DNA from: Thermoleophilaceae bacterium | GTDB taxonomy: Bacteria > Actinomycetota > Thermoleophilia > Solirubrobacterales > Thermoleophilaceae | Direction of reading: 5' to 3' | Assembly (NCBI GenBank): GCA_040901445.1 | Contig: JBBDYQ010000010.1 | Location: forward strand, 112,182-176,181 | Length of the DNA stretch: 64,000 nt | Shown: positions 8,882-17,360 of the stretch, piece by piece | Position numbering within the stretch: the first letter of the stretch is position 1 | Layout: each line of letters begins with the position of its first letter | Made by a program: the position numbers and the translations under genes | Notes under the pieces: model-generated | What the model saw: only the letters and a program-made list of their open reading frames with translations | What the model was told of the DNA's origin: nothing | Database searches by the model: none

Positions 8882-10674
8882 GCCCGGACGCGCAGCACGG
8901 GATACGCCCCGCCGCTCGTGGCGAGCTTCCCGTCGTCGATGAGCTCATCGATCCGCGCGAGGATCTCCGCCCGCCGGCGGCGCGCCGAGCTTCCGTAGGC
9001 GGGCAGCCCGTCGTACGCGTTGCGCGCGATCTTCTTCGTGCGCGCCCCATGCAGGATCTCGGCGCAAGTGGTGCGCCCCACGGCGGGCCTGGCGCCGCGC
9101 GCGACCGAGATGATGGCGTCGTCGAGGCTCTCGAGCGTGACCGGGTCCGGCGGGGGGGCCACCGGCGCGAGCGACGGGTCGCAGATGTCGCAGCAGGGGC
9201 CCTCGGGCGCCGGCTCGGCCGAATCGCCGAAGTGGCGCAGGATGGTGCCACGCCGGCAATCGGCGCCCTCGACGTACGCCCAGGACTCGCGGTACTGACG
9301 CCAGCGAGCCCGTGCGGCGTCGGCGATCGAGGCGCGGCACAGCGTGTCCACCCGGCGGTCGAACTCGCGCTCGATCCTGCCCGCCACGCGATCGGGAGCC
9401 GACGGCGCCGGCTGGATGGCGCCCGCCCGCGCGAGATGCCCGAGCAGGGCGCGCAGCTGGTCCGCGCTGCAGCGGAGGTCGCGCGCCAGCTCTCGCGCAG
9501 CGACGTCATAGCGCAGGGGAGCCGGCGTGCTGCCGTCGAGCGCGGGCTGCACCGGCCCCGCCGCCCGCCGCGCCGCATTCTCGAGCAGCCGCGCGAGCCT
9601 GCCCGGCAGCCCCTCGTCGAGCTCGTCGCGCTTGATGAAGTGGACGTGCAGGGCCTTGTCGCGCGCCTCGGCCAGCAGCAGCGCCCGCGCCGGGGCGCCG
9701 TCACGCCCGCCGCGGCCCGCCTCCTGGTAGTAGGCCTCCAGTGACGACGGCACGCTGGCATGGACGACCGTGCGCACGTTGGGCTTGTCGACCCCCATGC
9801 CGAAGGCGTTGGTGGCCACCACCACCCGCACGTCGTCGGCGAGGAAGCGCCGCTGCACATCGGCCCGGTGGGCGCGCTCGAGCCCGGCGTGGTAGGCGAG
9901 CGCCTCCTCGCCGAGCGCGGCCGACAGCTCCTCCGCGACCTCCTCCGAGCCCGCGCGCGTGCCCGCGTAGACGATGGCCGGCAGGGCATCGGGCGCGCGC
10001 AGCGCCTCGACCAGGAGCGTCCGCTTCTCGCTTCCGCCCGGCCGCACCACCGTGAATGACAGGTTGGGCCGGTCGAACCCCGTGACAACCCGCAGCACCT
10101 CCCGCAGCCCCAGCCGCCGCACCACGTCGGTGGCCACGCGCGGGGTGGCCGTGGCGGTGGACGCGAACAGCGACGCGGCGCCGAGGTGGCGCGCGGCGTC
10201 CGCCAGCCGGAAGTAGTCCGGCCGGAAGTCGTGCCCCCACTGCGAGACGCAGTGCGCCTCGTCGACCACGAACAGTCCCACGCGCACACCGCGCAGCTTG
10301 TCGAGGAAGCCGGGGGACGAGAACCGCTCCGGCGCGACGTACAGCAGGCGCAGCGAGCCGTCCGCCGCACGCGTCAGCGCCCGCGAGTTGGCCGACGCGT
10401 CCTGCTGGGCGTTGACCAGCGCCACCCGCTCCCCGAGCCCGCGCGCCGCCAGCGCCTCCACCTGGTCCTGCATGAGCGCCACGAGCGGCGACACGACGAT
10501 CGCGAGGTCGTCCCGCAGCAGTGCGGGCAGCTGGTAGCAGAGCGACTTGCCCGAGCCCGTGGGCATGACCACGAGCGCGTCGCGGCCCGCCAGGGCGGCC
10601 TCGCAGGCCTCGCGCTGGCCGCGCCGGAAGCCGGGGAACCCGAAGTTCTCGGCGAGTGCGGAGTCGAGGTCCAT
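8878..10674 (-). CDS. recQ: ATP-dependent 3'-5' DNA helicase RecQ
   Basis: RecQ helicases unwind recombination and replication intermediates. Visible motifs: Walker A 'MPTGSGKSLCYQLP', the DEAH box with aromatic-rich loop 'VVDEAHCVSQWGHDFRPDY', motif III 'STATATPRV', and motif VI 'YYQEAGRGGRDG'. The Zn-binding cysteines C-x(n)-CCxxC are near residue 480. A short C-terminal stretch replaces a clear HRDC domain. I start it at ATG 10674 (MDLDSALAENFGFPGFR). A TAGGGT -10 (10685-10690) lies ten bases upstream, suggesting its own promoter after purF. It is unusual to find recQ between purine genes; its stop overlaps the purN start. Confidence 0.93.
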   Translation of the reverse strand: MDLDSALAENFGFPGFRRGQREACEAALAGRDALVVMPTGSGKSLCYQLPALLRDDLAIVVSPLVALMQDQVEALAARGLGERVALVNAQQDASANSRALTRAADGSLRLLYVAPERFSSPGFLDKLRGVRVGLFVVDEAHCVSQWGHDFRPDYFRLADAARHLGAASLFASTATATPRVATDVVRRLGLREVLRVVTGFDRPNLSFTVVRPGGSEKRTLLVEALRAPDALPAIVYAGTRAGSEEVAEELSAALGEEALAYHAGLERAHRADVQRRFLADDVRVVVATNAFGMGVDKPNVRTVVHASVPSSLEAYYQEAGRGGRDGAPARALLLAEARDKALHVHFIKRDELDEGLPGRLARLLENAARRAAGPVQPALDGSTPAPLRYDVAARELARDLRCSADQLRALLGHLARAGAIQPAPSAPDRVAGRIEREFDRRVDTLCRASIADAARARWRQYRESWAYVEGADCRRGTILRHFGDSAEPAPEGPCCDICDPSLAPVAPPPDPVTLESLDDAIISVARGARPAVGRTTCAEILHGARTKKIARNAYDGLPAYGSSARRRRAEILARIDELIDDGKLATSGGAYPVLRVRA

Positions 10675-10689
10675 CCGGCGGCCCACCCT

Positions 10690-10708
10690 AGCGGCCGAAC
10701 CGGCCGCT
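10690..10708. terminator. Short GC hairpin between purF and recQ
   Basis: AGCGGCC (10690-10696) and GGCCGCT (10702-10708) form a perfect 7-bp stem with a 5-base loop, in the 77-base gap after purF. It may terminate or attenuate the purC-purF transcript. It overlaps by one base the TAGGGT hexamer proposed as the recQ -10. Confidence 0.4.
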
Positions 10709-10718
10709 CCCGGGCCGT

Positions 10719-10736
10719 CGTGACGCAATCGTCACG
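10719..10736. promoter_or_regulatory. Inverted repeat CGTGACG-CAAT-CGTCACG in the purF-recQ gap
   Basis: Perfect 7-bp arms surround CAAT, with a further GTCACG copy at about 10751-10756 next to the purF stop. It lies about 45-60 bases upstream of the recQ start, where an operator or -35 region would be. It does not match the LexA box I would expect (GAAC-N4-GTTC). Function unknown. Confidence 0.35.
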
Positions 10737-10751
10737 CTCGTTGCGTAGAAG

Positions 10752-12188
10752 TCACGCGGGCAGGACGGGCAGCTCTTCCAGCGCGAACTTGCCGTTCGCG
10801 CCGTCCGTGCGCTCGAGCGGGTAGTCACCCGAGAAACAGGCGTCGCAGTGCGTCTCGCGGGTGGAGCGGATGGCCTCGTACACGCCCTCGAGGGAGAGGT
10901 AGGCGAGCGAGTCGCAGCCGAGCTCGGTGGCGATCTCCTCCACGGTGCGCCCGTGGGCCACCATCTCCTCCGAGGTGGACATGTCCACCCCGTAGTGGCA
11001 GGGATGGCGGATGGGCGGCGCCGTGATGCGCATGTGCACCTCGGCCGCCCCCGCGTCGCGCAGCATCTTCACGATCTGGCGGGTGGTGTTGCCGCGCACG
11101 ATCGAGTCGTCCACCACCACGAGCCGCTTGCCGCGCACCACCTCGGGCAGCGGGTTGAACTTCATCCGCAGGCCGTGCTTGCGCAGCTCCTGGCCGGGCT
11201 GGATGAACGTGCGCGCCACGTAGCGGTTCTTGATCAGGCCGTCGTCGCGGTTGATGCCCGACGCCTTGGCGAACCCCGCCGCGCCCGGGTTGCCCGAGTC
11301 CGGCACGGCGATGACGACATCTGCCTCCAGCGGATGCTCGCGCCAGAGGATCTCGCCCATCTTGCGCCGCGACACCTGCGTGCGGTTGCCCTCGAGCAGC
11401 GAGTCGGGGCGGGCGAAGTAGATGTGCTCGAAGACGCAGAACGCACGCCGTTGCCCCTCGACCACCTGGCGCACCTCCATGCCGCGCTCGCCGATCGAGA
11501 CCAGCTCGCCGGGCTGCACCTCGCGCAGGAACTTGGCGCCGATGATGTCGAACGCGCAGCTCTCGGACGCCACGCAGTAGCGGTCGCCGAGCTGGCCGAG
11601 CGCGAGCGGCCGCAGCCCCGCGCCGTCACGGAACGCCACCACCGAGTCGCGCGTCATGACGACCGTGGAGAACGCGCCCTCCAGCCGCGGCATGACGTCC
11701 GCGATGGCGTCCTCCACGTGCTCGGCCTCGTGGGTGGAGAGCAGCGCGGCGATGATCTCCGAGTCCGAGGTGGAGCGGAACTGCACGCCGCGGTCCGAGA
11801 GCTCGGCATGAAGCTCGACGGCGTTGATGAGGTTGCCGTTGTGCGCAAGCGCGATCTCGCGCTTGTCCGAGCGATAGACCGGCTGGGCGTTCTCCCACGC
11901 CGACGACCCGGTGGTGGAGTAGCGCACGTGACCCAGGGCCATGTTGCCCACCAGCCCGCGCAGGCTGGCCTCGCTGAACACCTGGGAGACCAGGCCGAGG
12001 TCGCGCAGCGTGGTGATGTGGCCCGACTCGCAGGTGGCGATGCCGGCCGACTCCTGACCGCGGTGCTGGAGCGCGAACAGCGCGAAGTAGGCGAGGCGGG
12101 CGACGTCCGATTCCGGCGCGTAGACGCCGAAGACGCCGCACTCGTCGCGCGGGCCGTCGCGCTCGGGGAGTGCCTCCTGAGGAGTCAT
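10752..12188 (-). CDS. purF: Amidophosphoribosyltransferase (glutamine PRPP amidotransferase)
   Basis: PurF commits PRPP to purine synthesis by making phosphoribosylamine from PRPP and glutamine. The 478-residue product has a short propeptide before Cys17 of 'DECGVFG', the Ntn nucleophile exposed after cleavage. The PRPP loop 'RLVVVDDSIVRGNTTRQI' is intact. Four cysteines at 'RAFCVFEH', 'RHPCHYG' and 'HCDACFSG' match the Bacillus-type 4Fe-4S enzyme. The ATG overlaps the purL stop (ATGA, 12185-12188), so I use this start and not the much longer open frame reaching 13685, which is a shadow of purL. Confidence 0.96.
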   Translation of the reverse strand: MTPQEALPERDGPRDECGVFGVYAPESDVARLAYFALFALQHRGQESAGIATCESGHITTLRDLGLVSQVFSEASLRGLVGNMALGHVRYSTTGSSAWENAQPVYRSDKREIALAHNGNLINAVELHAELSDRGVQFRSTSDSEIIAALLSTHEAEHVEDAIADVMPRLEGAFSTVVMTRDSVVAFRDGAGLRPLALGQLGDRYCVASESCAFDIIGAKFLREVQPGELVSIGERGMEVRQVVEGQRRAFCVFEHIYFARPDSLLEGNRTQVSRRKMGEILWREHPLEADVVIAVPDSGNPGAAGFAKASGINRDDGLIKNRYVARTFIQPGQELRKHGLRMKFNPLPEVVRGKRLVVVDDSIVRGNTTRQIVKMLRDAGAAEVHMRITAPPIRHPCHYGVDMSTSEEMVAHGRTVEEIATELGCDSLAYLSLEGVYEAIRSTRETHCDACFSGDYPLERTDGANGKFALEELPVLPA

Positions 12189-14425
12189 GAGAACCGGTCG
12201 GGGATCCCGCGCTCGTGCGCGTTCCTGAGGTCTCCGACCGACAGGGAGAGCGTAGCAGCGGAAGCCGCCATCTCCAGCGTCTCGCCGCCGACCTCGCCGA
12301 GCCTCTGCACGGACACCCCAACGATCGCGTCGACCGCCTCCGCCGGGCCCGAGACGACCCAGCCGCCGGGCCCCTCCCCGAAGAGGAGCAGGCGCGAAAG
12401 GGCCGGGTACGAGGCCGCCTCGACGTCCGAGTCGCTGGGCTTCCACGCGACCGATGCTCCGATCCCACCGGCGATGCAGCACTCGGCGAGTGTGCATGCC
12501 AGCCCACCTCCCGAGATGTCGTGGACGGAGGCAAGCGTGCCCGCCCGGACGGTTTCGCGGACCGCCGCAAGCGCTGCCGCGTGCGCTTGAAGGTCCACCT
12601 GCGGCAGACCGTGCGCCAGCTCGCCGTTGAGCTTGTGCCACTCGGAGCCTTGGACGTAGGGCTCGAACGGGCCCACCAGCGCTATGACGTGCCCCTCCTC
12701 CCGGAAGGCGCTGCCCGGCACCGTCTCCGGGTCTGGCAGCTTGCCGACCATCCCGACGATGGGCGTGGGGTAGATCGGGCCGCCGCCGCCCTCGTTGTAG
12801 AGCGAGACGTTGCCACCCACCACCGGGACGTCGAGCGCGCGGCAGGCGTCGGCCAGGCCCGCCACCGCGCGCTCGAGCTGCCACGCGATGTGCGGCTTCT
12901 CCGGGTTGCCGAAGTTCAGGCAGTTGGTGAGGCCCAACGGCTCGGCGCCCGCGCAGGCGAGATTGGCGGCGCACTCCAGGACCGCCTCGACCGCGCCGGC
13001 GTAGGGGTCGCACGCCACCCGCCGGCCGTTGCCGTCGATGGAGACCGCGATGGCGCCCGTGCCGCCGTCGTGGGCGAGGGAGAGCACCGCGGCGTCGGCC
13101 GTGGCGGACTGGACGGAGCGGCCGCCCTCCACGCGCCGGCGCACCGTGCGCGACCCGACGAGCGTGTCGTACTGCTCGAAGGCCCAGCTCTTGCCGGCCA
13201 GGTTGGGCGAATGCAGCAGCCCGAGCAGCGTCTCCTCCGGGGACGCGTCCGCGGAGAGCGCCCGCGGCGGAGGGGGATATAGCGGAGCCTCCGGCGGGGC
13301 GGGCTCGAGGTCGTAGAGCGGGCACTCGTCCACGAGCGCGACCACCGGCATGTCGCCCACGAGCTCGTCGCCGTCGAACACGCGCATCCGCCGCGTGTCG
13401 GTGACCTCGCCGATAGCCGTGGCGCGCACGTCCCACTTGTCGCAGACGGCGAGCACCTCTTCGAGCCGCTCGGGCTCGACCACGCACAGCATCCGCTCCT
13501 GCGACTCCGAGACCATCACCTCGAACGGCTCCATGTCGGCCTCGCGCAGCGGCACCCGGGACACGTCGATGTCGATGCCCACCCCGCCCTTGGACGCCAT
13601 CTCCGACGAGCTCGACGTGAGCCCGGCGGCGCCGAGGTCCTGCAGCGATGCCAGCAGCCCGCGGTCCAGCAGCTCCAGCGAGCACTCGAGCAGCTTCTTC
13701 TCCTCGAAGGGATCCCCGATCTGGACGGTGGGGCGCTTGTCGGCGTCGTCCTCCCCGAGCTCAGCGCTGGCGAGCACCGACGCGCCGCCGATGCCGTCGC
13801 GGCCCGTGAGCGCGCCGAACAGCACCACGAGGTTGCCGACCCCCGCCGCCGCGCTGCGGATGAGCCGGTCCTTGCGCGCGATGCCGAGGCACATGGCGTT
13901 GACCAGGCAGTTCTGCTCGTAGGGCCCCTCGAACATGATCTCGCCGCCCACGGTGGCCACGCCGATCGAGTTCCCATAGTGGCCGATGCCCGCCACGGCA
14001 TGCTCGAGCAGGTAGCGCGAGCGAGCGGAGTCGAGCTCGCCGAAGCGCAGCGAGTCGAGGATGGCGATGGGACGCGCGCCCACCGCGAAGACGTCCCGCA
14101 GGATGCCTCCCACGCCGGTGGCGGCGCCCTGAAACGGCTCCACCGCGCTGGGATGGTTGTGCGACTCGACCTTGAACGCCACCGCCAACCCGTCTCCCAC
14201 GTCCACCGCGCCCGCGTTCTCACCCGGGCCCATCACGAGATGCGGCCCCTCCACCGGCAGCCGCCTCAGCAGCCTCTTGGAGTGCTTGTACGCGCAGTGC
14301 TCGCTCCACATGAGCGAGAACATGGCGAGCTCGACCTCGTTGGGCTCGTTGCCGAGCTTCTCGACGATGCCGTCGTACTCGGCGTCGGTCAGGCCGAGCG
14401 CGCGGTGCGCCGCGACTGCGGTCAC
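12185..14425 (-). CDS. purL: Phosphoribosylformylglycinamidine synthase, large subunit
   Basis: PurL is the ATP-dependent synthetase subunit that converts FGAR to FGAM, using ammonia delivered by PurQ. The 746-residue length is that of the small (bacterial three-subunit) form. Family blocks seen: 'MFSLMWSEHCAYKHSK', 'SHNHPSAVEPFQGAATGVGG', 'GGEIMFEGPYEQNCLVNAM' and 'GLTNCLNFGNPEKP'. Start is GTG overlapping the purQ stop (GTGA), and its stop overlaps purF. The tight overlaps with purQ and purF agree with an obligate PurLQS complex. Confidence 0.96.
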   Translation of the reverse strand: MTAVAAHRALGLTDAEYDGIVEKLGNEPNEVELAMFSLMWSEHCAYKHSKRLLRRLPVEGPHLVMGPGENAGAVDVGDGLAVAFKVESHNHPSAVEPFQGAATGVGGILRDVFAVGARPIAILDSLRFGELDSARSRYLLEHAVAGIGHYGNSIGVATVGGEIMFEGPYEQNCLVNAMCLGIARKDRLIRSAAAGVGNLVVLFGALTGRDGIGGASVLASAELGEDDADKRPTVQIGDPFEEKKLLECSLELLDRGLLASLQDLGAAGLTSSSSEMASKGGVGIDIDVSRVPLREADMEPFEVMVSESQERMLCVVEPERLEEVLAVCDKWDVRATAIGEVTDTRRMRVFDGDELVGDMPVVALVDECPLYDLEPAPPEAPLYPPPPRALSADASPEETLLGLLHSPNLAGKSWAFEQYDTLVGSRTVRRRVEGGRSVQSATADAAVLSLAHDGGTGAIAVSIDGNGRRVACDPYAGAVEAVLECAANLACAGAEPLGLTNCLNFGNPEKPHIAWQLERAVAGLADACRALDVPVVGGNVSLYNEGGGGPIYPTPIVGMVGKLPDPETVPGSAFREEGHVIALVGPFEPYVQGSEWHKLNGELAHGLPQVDLQAHAAALAAVRETVRAGTLASVHDISGGGLACTLAECCIAGGIGASVAWKPSDSDVEAASYPALSRLLLFGEGPGGWVVSGPAEAVDAIVGVSVQRLGEVGGETLEMAASAATLSLSVGDLRNAHERGIPDRFS

Positions 14426-15099
14426 GCCGCGACGAGCTCCTCGACGTGCGCGACGAGCGACTCGAAGATGCGCCCGCCGTCGGCCGACCCGGCGAGCGGG
14501 TCGGTGGCGTGCTCGGGGTGGGGCATGAGCCCGAACACGTTCTTCTGGCGGTTGGCCACGCCGGCGATGTCGCGCGCCGAGCCGTTGGGGTTGTGGCCGT
14601 CGGCGTAGCGCAGCAGCACCTGGCCCTGGCGCTCGAGCTCGTCGAGCGCCTCCTCAGGCGCGTAGAAGCGGCCCGTGGTGTGCTTGACCGGGATCGAGAG
14701 CACGTCGCCCCGCGAGCACGCGCGCGTGAAGGGCGTGTCGGCGTTCTCCACCACCAGGTCCACGTCGCGGCAGAGGAAGCGCAGGCTGGTGTTGGGCAGC
14801 AGCGCGCCGGGGAGCAGCCCGGCCTCGCAGAGCACCTGGAAGCCGTTGCAGATGCCGAGAACGGGCCTGCCGGCCAGCGCGAACTCCGTGACCGCCTCCA
14901 TCACCGGCGAGAAGCGCGCGATGGCGCCCACCCGCAGGTAGTCGCCGTAGGAGAAGCCGCCCGGCACGACCACGGCATCGACCCCCTTGAGGTCGCGGTC
15001 CTTGTGCCAGAGCACCTCGGCATCGGCGAAGCGGCGGCAGGCGAGCAGCGCATCGTGCTCGTCACACGAGCCCGGGAACCTGACGACGCCGAACTTCAT
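14422..15099 (-). CDS. purQ: Phosphoribosylformylglycinamidine synthase, glutaminase subunit
   Basis: PurQ is the class I glutamine amidotransferase that feeds ammonia to PurL. It shows the nucleophile elbow 'PVLGICNGFQVL', the Gly-rich 'VVPGGFSYGDYLR' and the His/Glu pair 'LMPHPEHATDP'. I start it at ATG 15099 (MKFGVVRFPGSCDEHD), giving 225 residues, the usual size. The longer open frame upstream reads through the palindromic element at 15098-15204 and is not expected to be coding. It is the only gene of the cluster not overlapping its upstream neighbour. Confidence 0.95.
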   Translation of the reverse strand: MKFGVVRFPGSCDEHDALLACRRFADAEVLWHKDRDLKGVDAVVVPGGFSYGDYLRVGAIARFSPVMEAVTEFALAGRPVLGICNGFQVLCEAGLLPGALLPNTSLRFLCRDVDLVVENADTPFTRACSRGDVLSIPVKHTTGRFYAPEEALDELERQGQVLLRYADGHNPNGSARDIAGVANRQKNVFGLMPHPEHATDPLAGSADGGRIFESLVAHVEELVAA

Positions 15100-15204
15100 C
15101 TGCGCGGCTGCAAACCTTCGCCGGCCTGCGTCCTCGGGCCTCGCCATGCGGCCTGCATGGCTTCGGCCCTGCGTCCTTGGCCTGCTCGGTTTTCGCACGC
15201 AGAT
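15098..15204. repeat. 107-bp imperfect palindromic element between purS and purQ
   Basis: The ends are inverted copies (ATCTGCGCGGCTGCAAACC at 15098-15116; the complement of ATCTGCGTGCGAAAACC at 15188-15204). The centre is a perfect hairpin GCCATGC-GGCCT-GCATGGC (15143-15161). Between centre and ends lie near-identical direct repeats around CTGCGTCCT (15126-15134 and 15169-15177). The whole block is symmetrical about 15151. It fills the one non-overlapping junction of an otherwise overlapped operon, so it looks like a small inserted repeat (REP/MITE-like) that is transcribed within the operon. Whether it recurs elsewhere in the genome cannot be seen here. Confidence 0.6.
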
Positions 15205-15214
15205 CGCAAGCGCA

Positions 15215-15439
15215 TCAGTCCACAGCCAAGACTTCGTAGTCCTCGATGAGCGGGTTGGCGAGCAGCTTCTCGCACATCTCCGGCACGCGCGCGACGTCGT
15301 CCACGTCGAGCTCCACGAGCCGCCCCACGTGGACGTTGGCCACTCCCTCGAAGCCGAGCGCCGGAAGCGCGCGCTCCACCGTCTGGCCCTGGGGGTCGAG
15401 AATGCCCTCCTTCGGCCGGATCAAGACCCGCGCTCTCAT
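15215..15439 (-). CDS. purS: Phosphoribosylformylglycinamidine synthase, PurS subunit
   Basis: PurS is the small subunit that bridges PurL and PurQ and passes ammonia between them. The 74-residue protein has the family pattern 'VLIRPKEGILDPQGQTVERAL', then 'VGRLVELDV' and a C-terminal 'NPLIEDYEV'. Its ATG overlaps the purC stop by four bases (15436-15439). The 107-bp palindromic element separates it from purQ. Confidence 0.96.
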   Translation of the reverse strand: MRARVLIRPKEGILDPQGQTVERALPALGFEGVANVHVGRLVELDVDDVARVPEMCEKLLANPLIEDYEVLAVD

Positions 15440-16302
15440 GCACTGCGCTCCAGCCAGGCGCTGAACGGCTCGCCGGTGATGAGCTCGTACGCCTCGAGGT
15501 AACGCGCGCGGGTGCCCTCGATGACGTCGTCGGGGATGGGCGGCGCGGGCGGCGTCTTGTCCCAGCCCGACGCCGTGGCCCAGTCGCGCACGAACTGCTT
15601 GTCGAAGGAGGGCTGGCCGTGGCCGGACTCGTAGCCCTCGGCCGGCCAGAAGCGCGAGGAGTCGGGCGTGAGCACCTCGTCGCCGAGGACGATGGTGCCG
15701 TCGGGGCGGCGGCCGAACTCGAACTTCGTGTCCGCGAGGATGATGCCGCGCTCGCGCGCGTGCTCGGAGGCGCGCGTGTAGATGGCGATGGAGAGGTCGC
15801 GCAGCTGCTCGAGCAGGCCACGGTCACCGATGATCCGGGCCGCGCGATCGAAGTCCACGTTCTCGTCGTGGTCGCCCACGTCGGCCTTGGTCGCGGGGGT
15901 GAAGATGGGCTCCGGCAGCTGCTCGGACTCCCGCAGGCCGGGCGGCAGCTCGATGCCGCAGATCGCCCCGCCGGCCTGGTAGTCCTTCCAGCCCGAGCCG
16001 GTGATGTAGCCGCGCACCACGCACTCGACCTGCACCATCTCGAGCCGCTCCACGAGCATTCCGCGCCCGCGGGCGTCGGCCGGGACGCCGTCCGTGCAGG
16101 AGACGACGTGGTTGGGGCAGATGTCCTCGGTCTTGGCGAACCAGAAGGCGGACACGCCCGTGAGCACCTTGCCCTTGTCCGGCACCGGCGTGGGATGCAC
16201 GGCGTCGTAGGTCGAGATCCGGTCCGACGCGACCATCAGCAGGCGCTCGTCCCCGGCCTCGTAGATGTCGCGGACCTTGCCCTGGGAGAGGAGCGTGCTC
16301 AC
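15436..16302 (-). CDS. purC: SAICAR synthetase (phosphoribosylaminoimidazole-succinocarboxamide synthase)
   Basis: PurC joins aspartate to CAIR using ATP. The protein starts 'LLSQGKVRDIYEAGDERLLMV', continues with 'SDRISTYDAVHPTPVPDKGKVL', and carries the signatures 'LVERLEMVQVECVVRGYITGS' (trimmed) and 'ILADTKFEFG'. At 288 residues it is normal for the longer bacterial form. The GTG start is seven bases after a TAGCCT -10 (16310-16315), implying a leaderless transcript. A TTGTCA -35 lies 16 bases further up and is covered by a perfect palindrome. It is the first gene of the purC-S-Q-L-F operon. Confidence 0.96.
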   Translation of the reverse strand: MSTLLSQGKVRDIYEAGDERLLMVASDRISTYDAVHPTPVPDKGKVLTGVSAFWFAKTEDICPNHVVSCTDGVPADARGRGMLVERLEMVQVECVVRGYITGSGWKDYQAGGAICGIELPPGLRESEQLPEPIFTPATKADVGDHDENVDFDRAARIIGDRGLLEQLRDLSIAIYTRASEHARERGIILADTKFEFGRRPDGTIVLGDEVLTPDSSRFWPAEGYESGHGQPSFDKQFVRDWATASGWDKTPPAPPIPDDVIEGTRARYLEAYELITGEPFSAWLERSA

Positions 16303-16309
16303 TCTGGCG

Positions 16310-16337
16310 AGGCTAGCAACAGGCGAGGTCGTGACAA
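16310..16337 (-). promoter_or_regulatory. Predicted purC operon promoter
   Basis: On the minus strand TTGTCA (16332-16337), 16 bases, then TAGCCT (16310-16315) and seven bases to the purC GTG. Both hexamers are close to the general bacterial consensus. Transcription is expected to start at or next to the GTG. The -35 hexamer overlaps the 17-bp palindrome. Confidence 0.6.
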
Positions 16338-16349
16338 TCGCCGATTGTC
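16333..16349. promoter_or_regulatory. Perfect 17-bp palindrome, candidate purine-operon operator
   Basis: GACAATCG-C-CGATTGTC is an exact inverted repeat with 8-bp arms. It lies in the 88-base gap between divergent purC and the EamA transporter gene and overlaps the predicted purC -35, the classic position for a repressor site. It matches neither the E. coli PurR operator (ACGCAAACGTTTGCGT) nor the Bacillus PurBox as I know them. The regulator is unknown. Confidence 0.6.
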
Positions 16350-16390
16350 GGGCATTTCACGCACGTCGCGGGGATGTCACATTCCCCGGG

Positions 16391-17353
16391 ATGTCGGCGT
16401 TGATCGGACGGATGCCCTCGCGCTTCATGGTGCCCGCGGCGCTGGCCACGGTCTACGTGGTGTGGGGCTCGACCTACCTCGCGATCCGCGTCATGGTCGA
16501 GACGATCCCGCCGCTGCTGGGCGCCGGCCTGCGCTTCGTCGTGGCGGGCGGGATCTTCTACGCGCTGCTGGCTGCGCGCGGCGACCGGCAGCGGCTGCGA
16601 ATCACCCGCGGACAGCTCGCCGGCTGCGCGCTCATCGGCTGCCTGCTGCTGTTCGGCGGCAACGGGCTCGTGACGATCGCCGAGCAGGACGTGCCTTCGG
16701 GCCTGGCCGCGCTACTCGTGGCGTCGGAGCCGCTCTGGGTCGTCCTGCTCCGCGCGGGCGCGCGCGAGCCGATGTCGAAGAAGACGGTCGCCAGCGTCGT
16801 CCTCGGCTTCACCGGGGTGGCGCTCCTCGTCCTGCCGGGTGACCGGCCCGACGGCGCCACCCTCGGCGGGGTGCTCCTGGTGGTGCTGGCGGCCGCGCTC
16901 TGGGCGGTCGGCTCGTTCTGGTCGCGGCGGGTGAAGCTGCCCGAGGACGTCTTCCTCTCGACCGCCGTGCAGATGCTCTGCGGCGGCGGCGCCATGGTCA
17001 TCGTCGGCCTGCTGGCGGGCGAGGCCGGCGACGTGCATCCGTCGACGATCTCGCTGGACTCCGCACTCGCGTTCGCATACCTGCTCACCATCGGATCGCT
17101 GCTCGCGTTCACCGCGTACGTCTGGCTGCTCCAGAACGCGCCGATCTCGACCGTGTCCACGTACGCGTACGTGAACCCGGTGATCGCGATCTTCCTCGGC
17201 TGGGCGATCCTGTCGGAGGAGATAACGGCGTTCGTACTCGGCGGCGCCGCGGTGATCGTGGCCTCCGTCGCGGTGGTGGTGAGGGAGGAATCCGGGCCGG
17301 TGGAGGAGCCGGTCGGGGTGGCCGGCGAGCAATCGGTGGCAGCGCGCAGGTGA
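16391..17353 (+). CDS. EamA/DMT-family transporter (10 TM)
   Basis: The 320-residue product is a drug/metabolite superfamily permease: ten hydrophobic segments arranged as two EamA halves, with the typical 'TVYVVWGSTYLAIRVMVETI' start, 'LLVASEPLWVVLL' and a second-half 'TVSTYAYVNPVIAIFLGW'. Such carriers export amino acids, purines or other small metabolites. The substrate here cannot be read from sequence. Divergent placement from purC around a shared palindrome makes purine or purine-intermediate export a reasonable guess. I use ATG 16391; the upstream open frame covers the purC promoter. A weak CACATT -10 lies about seven bases ahead of this ATG. Confidence 0.88.
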   Translation: MSALIGRMPSRFMVPAALATVYVVWGSTYLAIRVMVETIPPLLGAGLRFVVAGGIFYALLAARGDRQRLRITRGQLAGCALIGCLLLFGGNGLVTIAEQDVPSGLAALLVASEPLWVVLLRAGAREPMSKKTVASVVLGFTGVALLVLPGDRPDGATLGGVLLVVLAAALWAVGSFWSRRVKLPEDVFLSTAVQMLCGGGAMVIVGLLAGEAGDVHPSTISLDSALAFAYLLTIGSLLAFTAYVWLLQNAPISTVSTYAYVNPVIAIFLGWAILSEEITAFVLGGAAVIVASVAVVVREESGPVEEPVGVAGEQSVAARR

Positions 17354-17360
17354 CGCCGGG

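Noticed and set aside
10675..10751. LexA/SOS box before recQ
   Set aside because: The inverted repeat CGTGACG-CAAT-CGTCACG does not fit the GAAC-N4-GTTC type of site.
10752..13685. A 977-codon open frame spanning purF and half of purL
   Set aside because: Only the last 478 codons are PurF. The part above 12188 is an out-of-frame shadow of purL; the ATGA overlap at 12185-12188 fixes the purF start.
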